DNA of 64,000 nucleotides from Symsagittifera roscoffensis (Eukaryota > Xenacoelomorpha > Acoela > Convolutidae), in NCBI RefSeq assembly GCF_963678635.1, contig NW_026970749.1:17114-81113 (forward strand), in the 5' to 3' direction. Each line of letters starts with the position of its first letter. Position 1 is the first letter of the stretch. Positions 56,666 to 64,000 of this stretch are shown here, piece by piece. The notes beneath the pieces were generated by a model. That model worked only from the letters and a program-made list of their open reading frames with translations, made no database searches and was not told the origin of the DNA. The translations under genes and the position numbers were made by a program.

Positions 56666-57555
56666 AGATTGCATTTTCTTGAGCTTAAAGTAAACTCGAG
56701 AGATTTTTAATCAGGGGAGTAACAATCAGCTTGCAAAAAATTGGACGTCTCTATTTCAATATAGAACATTCAGGGATGCTTTTAGAGTGTTATTTTTCAA
56801 AATTTGCTTAAGAAGAAATCTGAAGAGTTCGACCAACTACTATCAAACTTTGTTTTCTCAGATATGCTTTTGGGAATTAGAAAAAAACTTGAGCTTGAGG
56901 AGTTGACGTTGAGACTGCAGAATTAATCTGCAAAATTAATCGAATTTAGTTCTAAAAATAAATGCACTTAATCAGAACTTTCTAGTATTTCTTTGTTTTC
57001 ATGATTTTTTTTATCATTTTGCTCATCCAAATTTTTCATACAAGACTTGTTTGCAACTTACCGAGCAATTTTCACTTTTACGTCTTAAATAGTATCGAAA
57101 ACAAATTGTGTTGAAAGCATTCAATGCTACCTGCACATTAGCAACAGTTTTTTTTAATGAAAGACATAGGTGTTCAATATTGTGTTTTGGATCAACATTA
57201 TATATGTCATCAATGTTTTGGCTTTAAATTTCATGACATTCGCTTTTGCAAAAACATCTGCAACCAAAAAACATTTTTTTTGATCAAATATTGAAGGGAA
57301 TCCCGGAAATGTTTCTTAATTTCAAATAACAATGATCCAAAAAAATTCAATTGTCAATTTCAATTAAAAGAAAGAACGAAAACCAGGCGAAAAATTTACT
57401 TCGTTACAATATTAGGATCTCATTTATACATGTTTAAAGCAACAAAAAAAGTTCAGGAGGTTTCATTGTTTTTATGAAAGTGAGCATTATTTTTGGTCTT
57501 TCTGAGATGAAAAGATATGTCAGAGGATATGTCCAAAGATATGTGATATGTAATT
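56666..57555. other. Non-coding stretch, nothing recognised
   Basis: AT-rich, with GAAAAAAACTTGAG text near 56880 also seen near 55720. No convincing ORF. Confidence 0.4.
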
Positions 57556-58004
57556 GTTCCGACTTTCGGTAACGGTAGTAACGGAATATTTGTGCTCGTG
57601 GTGGTTTTCGAAAATATCATTCGAAAGGTATCGTTGTCTTGAGTTAAAATTAAAATTAAAAATTATTTCATCTGGGATCATCTTTTGTTAAGTTATGGGG
57701 GTTTGAAGACTGCCCTTTTGGCCAATTTGGGACAATTAACCCACGATATATTTCGCGCGATTAACGCGTTAGCGGAGATTAAATCCGTCTTAAAAATCAT
57801 TCCAAATTGGTTGAAAAAATCTTAATTGCCATAGTTGGATTGTTACTAGGAGCGAAGCTATCACGTTGTACTTCATATGGCATTAGGGGGGAAGATTTCC
57901 ACAAAAAATTCCAAAAACTAAAAAAAAATCATTTAGTTTTTTATATTTGATTTTTTCTTGTTATTACTGCTCCATAGACTTTAAAAGGCAGTCGGAACAT
58001 TCAG
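57556..58004 (-). repeat. Rep-A copy, reverse, abutting BEL/Pao element D
   Basis: Starts TGTTCCGACTTTCGGTAACG and runs through GGGACAATTAACCCACG and TAGCGGAGATTAAATCCGTC to AGTCGGAACATTCAGC. Its outer hairpin end is replaced at 58005 by a 38-bp piece of BEL/Pao. Confidence 0.75.
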
Positions 58005-58042
58005 CAGTGTCAGAGCTTTCTAGATATCATCCTTCAGACGAC
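58005..58042. repeat. 38-bp filler copied from 58935-58972
   Basis: These 38 bases are identical to 58935-58972, which codes part of the BEL/Pao RNase H region. They sit between the end of Rep-A and the BEL/Pao C-terminal segment, like filler DNA at a repair junction. Confidence 0.85.
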
Positions 58043-61031
58043 CCTTAACGAGCTTAACGAGCGGCCGAGTGTAATTTCAGGAAACGTTCCTTAGGTTTGC
58101 GGAGCGGGCGGTGTTGTCTTTGTCGTAGTTTAGCGACTTTTTTCGTGCTAGTGGATAGTGGCCCCTAGGGCTAGTGGATTCAAATAACCACACCAAATCT
58201 CCCGTTTCTAAAGAATCTTCGGGAAGAGCATGCCACTTAACTCTTTTTTTGAATGTCGGGACGTACTCACTTAACCATCGCTGCCAAATTTCTTTTGCGT
58301 ACGACTGCGCTCGAGCAAAGCTTTTAGAGTGAGAATAGTTCTCAATCGATCTTTGAGACGGAAACTTTAGACTGTGCGGACCGAAAAGTGCTGACTCTAA
58401 CTGCAAAAGCTGCAGAAGTGCTTCCTCTGCAAGGCCAAGTTCCGCTGGATCCATTATGGCGTTACTTGGCGATCTGAAATGTCTATATTTAGGTGAGAGT
58501 CCCAATATATATGCGACCAGCTGCTTTATTTCGGAGAACGAGCTATTTTCTTCCCAAGGGAAGGCAAAGTCAATTGAAACTGCAGTGCACGGAAAATCTG
58601 AAGAGACCTCTAAACCCTCATTTAGACCGTAGACCGGATCATCCAGGCGAATTTTCTCAGTAACTTACCTATTTGGATTGAAAGGCCAGTCAGATGTTTT
58701 CAAAAAGGAAGGGCCGTTTATCCAAATGCTTTGCTTCAGGGAGTCAACAGTAATACCTCTAGTTCCGGTGTCAGCGGGGTTGTCTCCACTCAAAACATGG
58801 AACCATTGGTCAATTGATGTTGACTCCAGAATCTCGGCTACTCGACTGGCATCAAACACGGGCTGTTTGCTTGTCGAGTTCAACCATTGAAAGACTGTAG
58901 TGCTGTCAGTCCACATGAACATTTTGGATATACTCAGTGTCAGAGCTTTCTAGATATCATCCTTCAGACGACTAGCAAGAAACGCAGCTTGAAATTCCAA
59001 TTTCCGGATTGAAAGTATCTTCATTGTGGCTACTCTTGCTTTACCGAAGAGAAACGCAAGTTGACATTTGGAAAAAGCTTTTTTCTGAACGCGCAGAAGT
59101 GCTACAGATCAGAAAACATCCACTGAGCTATCACCGAACATGTGCAGCTCAACCTCATTTACTGAGAAGCCAAAATAGCAACGAGGTTTTGTGAGCGCCC
59201 TAAAACTGGCAAATCGGAGTGCCATTCAGTGAATCTGCGGCACAACTCATTTGACAGGGGGTCGTCCCACTGTTGGCCATTCAATGGCCAGATATCTTTC
59301 AGTAGCAAACTTGCGCGTACGGTATACCGGGCGACAAGACCTATGGAGTCGAACACGGAGGACACAAAACGATAACATGCAATGCGGTTTCCGGAAAAAT
59401 CGCAGCGGTAAAATACTCCTTCCTGTTTTTTGCGTTGGTTTTAGGGGGATATAGTTTGAAGGACAAATTAAGAACGTTGCTAATAAATTTTGTATGATTA
59501 AGACCAACCAATTTAAGCAGTTCAACTAAACTGCGACTTAACGTTAAAGCAGTTTCCGGACTTTTCACAGACACAAGGTAGTCATCCATGTGAAAACTGT
59601 TTGACACGGCGTAAGCGGCTCCGAGATAACGATTCTTGTTGTCGACGGCTGTTCGGCGAAGATTATAGTTAGCACATGTCGGAGAATCTTTCGCTCCAAA
59701 ATTATGCCTTGTATTTTGAAATACACTCACATCTGAGTCACAAAATTCAAGGAACGTTGATCACTTTCTAGTAATCCGACCTGCATAAACATGCCTTCGA
59801 TATCTGCGAAAACTGCGTATTTGTGCCCTCGGAAGTGCATTAAAACGAATAACAGGTTCTGAAGCAGATCGCAGCCGACGAGAAGGGAGTTTTTTAGTGA
59901 TTTGCCGTGAAACTTAGAAGCACCGTATAAAACGCGCCGAACTTTGCCTGGTTTGTTCGCGCCTAAAACTGGATGGTGCAAAACTTACCATTCTCGGTCT
60001 GAACGGTTTTTTGAGTCGAGGGCTAATCGGGACTACGTAACCTTCTCAACATACCTCGGATATCAGATGCGTATTGATTTTTCAGGTTTAAATCTTTCAC
60101 TAGACGCTTTTCAATTGACTTAAGCTGGACGAATGAAGCGTAAAAGTTATCGAGAAGATGAATGTTGTCTTCAGCCCAGAGCATTCCGACAGCATAACGG
60201 TTGCCATCATGAAGCGTGGTAGAGTCAAGAGTTTTTTGAGCATGTTTATCAGCTGCGGAACGGGGATCAGCTTGTTTAAAAGTGCCATATGATTCTAGCT
60301 TGTACCATTTCTTGACTTGGTCTGCAAGTGCTACATATTCAGCATTGCACTTGAAAATGGTGACTCGAACACCAATTGGTGATTGAAGTGAGCCACTGAG
60401 AACCCAGCCAATGGGCATACGGACAGCACCAGGAGTATTTTGCTTTCCTCCTTGGAAGTATTCGAGAGGCTTGATTGCATGAAAGACTTCCTGTCCCAAC
60501 ATCATCTCAACATCGGAGTAGTTGTAGACAATAGGTTTAATTGGCTGCTGATGTGGAAACCTGTCTTGGAGAATGGGAGCATCAATGGTTTCGGAACCAA
60601 CGCTCAAACTGTATTTGACAAATGGCGTAACCCTAAGCGAGTATTCATAGTGGCCAAATTTGGCAAACACGTTCACTTCGACTTGTTGCCTGGAAGCCAT
60701 TTACCAGAATATCTAGTTTTTGGCCAATTAAATTTCAACGCTGTGCTAGTGCTAGGCCGGCCGGGACCCATGAGTGTGTACAACTGGAATCGCACATTAC
60801 AAGAGCAGTGGTCACGTTTGTGTGTGAAATTATTTCCAATCGAAGCACAGGAAGGAGTCCCGTTAGTTTCTTATAAGACGGTAACCCGGCAATGTTCGAT
60901 GACGAAGTTTGCGGTTTATTCCGGTTCGGCGGGGCGGTATTGTTTGAATTTGAATGGCTTGTGTTATTGCTAATAATTAACTCTTTCATTGCACGCCTTA
61001 TGCTGAAAACTTTCTCAGCTTCAGGCAACAA
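58043..61031 (-). pseudogene. pol: BEL/Pao element D: protease, RT and RNase H, lacking the integrase core
   Basis: Read on the minus strand. Aspartic protease near 60815-60840 (ALVMCDSS, the usual Gly replaced by Ser), then a DUF1758-like stretch (MLGQEVFHAIKPLEY, MPIGWVLSG, 60023-60700). RT follows with HHPVLGANKPGKVRRVLYGASKFHG and ADIEGMF (59727-59981) and HMDDYLVS near 59590. The RNase H region has FMWTDSTTVFQWLNS and LSGDNPADTGTRG (58665-58922). Next come LAEEALLQLLQLES, where integrase should begin, and at once the last part, LKFPSQRSIENYSHSK and LETGDLVWLFESTSPRGHYPLAR. The catalytic core is missing by internal deletion. Two stops share the context GGTAAGTT (58660s and about 59985). 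Gag and LTRs were not found. Confidence 0.85.
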
Positions 61032-61174
61032 GACCTCATGGGTGCTTTCACAATAAATTCGTACTTAGTTCACGCAGTACAAATAACAAAAAGTAAAATG
61101 CAAATCAATTTTGTACCGATTAAAATATTAGCATTTTATGTTCTGTCAGGTTCGGCTCAAAGAGGATTCTCAAA

Positions 61175-61265
61175 TGGAACGACTTAGATGAGAATCGAAC
61201 CCACGCCGAACTCACCGGAACGCACTATATATACGCTGGGTTATACAGCTGGTATTGCCAAGCGA
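61175..61265 (-). other. tRNA-like sequence 3' of BEL/Pao remnant E
   Basis: The minus strand has GTGGGTTCGATTCTCAT, a near-ideal T-arm and B box, about 60 bases after a weak A-box-like GCTTGGCAATACCAGCTG. It lies some 50 bp after the end of the integrase frame, the same place as the unlike tRNA-like sequence after remnants A to C. Confidence 0.45.
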
Positions 61266-61313
61266 CTATACTAATTTTATACTATACTAGCTTTCATAAT
61301 ATCAACCGTAATG

Positions 61314-62290
61314 CTATGTAGCATTAATATCCTCCAACACCGAATGAGCGAGAAACGGAACGAACTTAACGAGCGGCCGAGTGTAATTTCCGGAAACGGT
61401 CCTTAGGTTTGCGGAGCGGGCGGTCTTGACTTTCCCGTAGTTTAGCGACATTATGCGTGCTAGTGGGTAGTGGTCTCTAGAGCTAGTGATTTCAACTAAC
61501 CACACGAAATCTCCGGTTTTTAAAGAATCTTCGGGAGGAGCATGCCACGCAACTCTTTCATTGAGTGTCGGGACGTACTCACTTAACCATCGCTGCCAAA
61601 TTGCGTTTGCGTACGACTGCGCACGGGCATAGCGTTTAGAGTGAGAATAGTTCTCAATCGATCTTTGAGACGGAAACTTTAGACTGTGCTGACCGAAAAG
61701 GAAACGAATCGCCGACAAAGCCTCAAGACTATCTGGGTCGTCAGAAACGTGAGTGAGCGCACGGGCGTTTAGCGAACCTTCATTTAGGCACATGGTTGTG
61801 TTCAAAATCTCGTCAGTCAATTTTCTTGACCCTAAGATTGCATAAAATACGCACTTACAACTGCGCACCATTCGCTCCCATGCTCCACCTTGATGTGGTG
61901 GACCAAGTGGATTATGATTCCATTCAAAACCTTTGTGTACGAGCAACAGTGGAAATTCTGCGTTCCAATTTCTAATGCACAGAAGAAGCTCTTTTTCGTC
62001 TACTACAAAGTTCGTTCCATTAACCGACCAATTAATCGAGGGTGTTCCTCGCCTAGAAATAAAGCGCTCGATAACCATCACACAAGAATGTGTGTCCATG
62101 GATGGAACCAACTCAATGTGAATTGCAGGAGCCGTTAAGCAAGTAAATAGAAAAGCCTAGCGCTTCTCGGAAGATCTACGAATGGTTACATAAAATGGTC
62201 AAAAAAAGTCGATGCCGCAGTTCGAGAACGGTGGCTGGTGGTAACCTAGACGCTCCGCGGGAAGGTCTGACATCATTGCAGTAATGGTTA
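61314..62290 (-). pseudogene. pol: BEL/Pao integrase remnant E
   Basis: A long frame (61314-62111) covers MDTHSCVMVIERFISRRGTP, the region that should hold the second catalytic Asp, then HQGGAWERMVRSCK with the Glu, and the full C-terminal DUF5641-type domain. The usual WSDNGTNF reads WSVNGTNF, so the catalytic Asp is lost. Upstream text continues to MMSDLPAERLGYHQPPFSNCG near 62270 with stops between. It ends at about 62290, where a Ty1/copia LTR begins. It is closely related to element D (QRSIENYSHSK in both) and belongs to a different BEL/Pao lineage from A and C. Confidence 0.85.
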
Positions 62291-62531
62291 TTGTTAAGTA
62301 TCGCAGAAATGACCTCTCACTTTATGGAGAAGTCATTTCCCACTTTTTGGTTCAAAATAAGAACATGATTGGATATCGCCGATGTCAAGCGATATCGTGC
62401 CCTGTCATATCACGAGATCAGATCTCGACAGGCGGTTAACTTTCCATATATATAGAAGTTGATATACTAACCTTTTATCGCTCTCTAATTAAACTGTTGA
62501 TTATAACTAGTTTTGCTGCCAAACTGTGAAA

Positions 62532-62545
62532 GGTTATGGGCCCAG
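62532..62545 (+). promoter_or_regulatory. copia-type primer-binding site (initiator Met tRNA half)
   Basis: GGTTATGGGCCCAG is complementary to the anticodon stem of initiator methionine tRNA around its CAU anticodon. Drosophila copia is primed at this kind of site by a cleaved half tRNA. It fixes the end of the 5' LTR at about 62531. Confidence 0.85.
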
Positions 62546-62782
62546 CTGCTAAAATACGTGTCAGATGTTAAAAAATTTTGAGAGAGTAAGCGGTAAATTG
62601 TTGACACAGTTAAAGTCACAAAAAAGACTACCGAGGAAAAGTCACAAAGAAGATAGTGAACTGGCAGATAGACAACAGAGCAATACAAAGATTCATAGAG
62701 ACAGGGCATTGAGACAATTCTGTGATCAGTGAAGTCTGGAGTCACAAGATAAGCTGGAAGAAGCACACGAGAGAAAAAGATG

Positions 62783-62783
62783 A

Positions 62784-62864
<81 letters not shown>

Positions 62865-62883
62865 AAGACAGAGAGAGAGAGAA
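62783..62883. repeat. CA/GA microsatellite
   Basis: A (CA) run at 62786-62800 is followed by GA-rich repeats with small breaks to 62883. It lies in the copia leader. The Ser/Leu-rich ORF on the minus strand and the Glu/Arg-rich one on the plus strand are repeat artefacts. Confidence 0.95.
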
Positions 62884-63215
62884 ACAGTGATAGATAGAAA
62901 CTGACAAGCTGTTCAATTCAATAAACTCAAATGATGTGGTGTTTTATATAAAATTGTAGATAATTGTTGTTGCTTGGGGGGATTGTAATGCGTCGCTGCG
63001 AGATCTGAATTCGAACCTGATTCAAGGAATAGAAGCACCACAAAAAAGACACTCCAAAATTTCTCTTTTGCTAAAGTGTTTTGCTGTATATGAAAATTGT
63101 GAAGTAGCTTTCGCTTTGCTAAATTGCTGATGTCTCATTCAGTACGCTTACCGTTAGGTTTTGGATCAGACTTAGGTAATGAGATACATGACTATTTATA
63201 TTATGCACTTCGATA

Positions 63216-63296
63216 GGTGTGATGATATAATAAAGACTGCTATAATAAAGATGATATAATAAAGATGATATAATAAAGATGATATAATAAAGATTT
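63216..63296. repeat. Tandem repeat of GATATAATAAA-like units
   Basis: GATGATATAATAAA recurs about five times with one variant (CTGCTATAATAAA), creating multiple AATAAA words just before the copia Gag leader. Confidence 0.85.
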
Positions 63297-63351
63297 TTGT
63301 CTACGTGGATCATAAGGTGTTTGTTCAGAGCAATAAGGTTTAGGTAAAAAA

Positions 63352-63989
63352 ATGTCTAAATTAGAGAGAATAGTGTTTTCAGGAAAAGAAGAACATTTTT
63401 TGTATTTTGCAGAGCAACTTAAGGCTAGAATTTTTCATCTTAAATTAATTAAACTTCATTTTAAACTAATTAAATCAATAGAGAAGTAGATGAGAAAGAT
63501 TTTGCACACAGCGTTAGGAATAATGCTACTGTAGAACAAAGAGAGGCATCTTTAAGAAAAAGGAGTGTAATTTTAGTTGAAAAAGAATTGCATGTTTGGT
63601 ATGAGTTGGTCCAACGTTTAGACGAGAATTCTGTTTTGTTCTTAAGGCCCTATAAAGGCAAGGGAGGTAAAACTTGGGAAATTTTGTGCAAAATGTTCAC
63701 AAGCGCCGAGAGACCTAGACTGCAGCAATTGATTTCAGATTTTACTTCGATAAGAATGAAATCTAATGAGAGTGTAGTCTATTATATCACTACGGCTGAA
63801 GAGTTGCAGTATAACTTAGATGAAGTAGACGAGAGTTTAAGCGAAAAGATTTTTATGTCAATCGTTCTTGAAGGCCTACCAAAAAATTATAATAATACGT
63901 TTTGTACTTTGGTTAAGTTTAGCAAAGATGATAAGAGTTTAAACACAATTAAGAAAGACTTGTTAAAAAACATGTTTAGGGTGCAATAA
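63352..63989 (+). pseudogene. gag: Ty1/copia Gag (UBN2 type)
   Basis: The likely start is ATG 63352 (MSKLERIVFSGKEEHFLYF), but this frame ends at 63489. A shift near 63470 leads to the frame that continues VDEKDFAHSVRNNATVEQRE and then the open stretch 63588-63989. The latter has the UBN2/copia Gag signature: TWEILCKMFTSAERPRLQQL, SIRMKSNESVVYYI, LDEVDESLSEKIFMSIVLEGLP. It ends in a stop at 63987-63989, before the zinc knuckle normally found further on. Gag forms the particle that encloses element RNA. The rest of the polyprotein would lie beyond the window. Confidence 0.8.
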
Positions 63990-64000
63990 CACAGCAAACA

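Larger units (their letters stand above)
62292..64000 (+). mobile_element. Ty1/copia retrotransposon, 5' part, truncated by the window end
   Basis: A presumed 5' LTR (about 62292-62531, beginning TGTTAAG, with TATATATAG near 62448) is followed by a copia-type primer site, a leader of about 800 bp holding simple repeats, and a Gag frame at 63352-63989. The insertion interrupts the BEL/Pao integrase remnant E. The 3' LTR lies outside the window, so ends and target duplication cannot be checked. Confidence 0.75.

Noticed and set aside
62485-62916. 143-codon Ser/Leu-rich ORF on the minus strand, and an Arg/Glu-rich one on the plus strand
   Set aside because: Both are translations of the GA/CA microsatellite; no domain and no conserved ends.
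63000-63030. Possible tRNA on the minus strand (B-box-like AGGTTCGAATTC)
   Set aside because: No A box or foldable arms at the right distance.
1-64000. CRISPR arrays, bacterial operons, rRNA genes
   Set aside because: No spaced identical repeats, no ribosome-binding-site-led gene strings and no rRNA-like blocks were seen; the content is that of an animal genome.

Overview
The window looks like repeat-dense, AT-rich nuclear DNA from an invertebrate animal. I see no intact protein-coding gene, no bacterial operon, no rRNA and no CRISPR. Almost everything recognisable is a transposable element or a virus-like element, and nearly all of it is broken by stops, frameshifts, truncations and nested insertions. 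The mix of Ty3/Gypsy, BEL/Pao, Ty1/copia, RNase H-bearing LINE, hAT-type MITEs and a protein-primed family B DNA polymerase fits a metazoan; the species cannot be told from the sequence.

Layout. (1) 1-6208: the best-preserved copy of a gene coding N-terminal zinc fingers, an OTU-like segment and a family B DNA polymerase, followed by a repeated-motif (iteron-like) array and by a convergent, unidentified pseudogene on the minus strand. (2) 7025-13391: a Ty3/Gypsy element with both LTRs, a 4-bp target duplication and a full domain order, inserted inside an unidentified ORF that closes up in frame when the element is removed. (3) 13.9-17.1 kb: three tandem units rich in GAGCGGTTT, then AT-rich DNA full of TTATAATCGATTATAA-like palindromes. 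(4) 17.9-23.9 kb: dispersed non-coding repeats, called here R1 and Rep-A, with hAT-type MITEs and a 1.11-kb tandem duplication. (5) 24.3-43.8 kb: a mosaic in which BEL/Pao integrase remnants, a LINE 3' end, a hAT-type MITE and Rep-A travel together and are repeated. Two more polymerase pseudogene copies lie here, one made by a 3.3-kb tandem duplication. (6) 45.5-54.6 kb: a fourth polymerase copy with its 5' end and iteron array, an R1 copy, many Rep-A copies, a long hairpin, and a twice-present exon-like small ORF. (7) 54.6-64 kb: AT-rich DNA, Rep-A copies, a BEL/Pao element lacking its integrase core, a second BEL/Pao integrase remnant, and a Ty1/copia element inserted into that remnant and running off the window end.

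The unit most worth attention is the zinc-finger/OTU-like/PolB family. Its polymerase motifs place it with protein-primed replicases such as those of Polintons, adintoviruses and bidnaviruses. The copies with 5' ends share a predicted leader intron, and all four share a non-coding array of a 16-bp motif with fixed spacing just downstream of the gene. Copies 2, 3 and 4 share inactivating lesions, so most copies here probably spread by segmental duplication after the gene had died.
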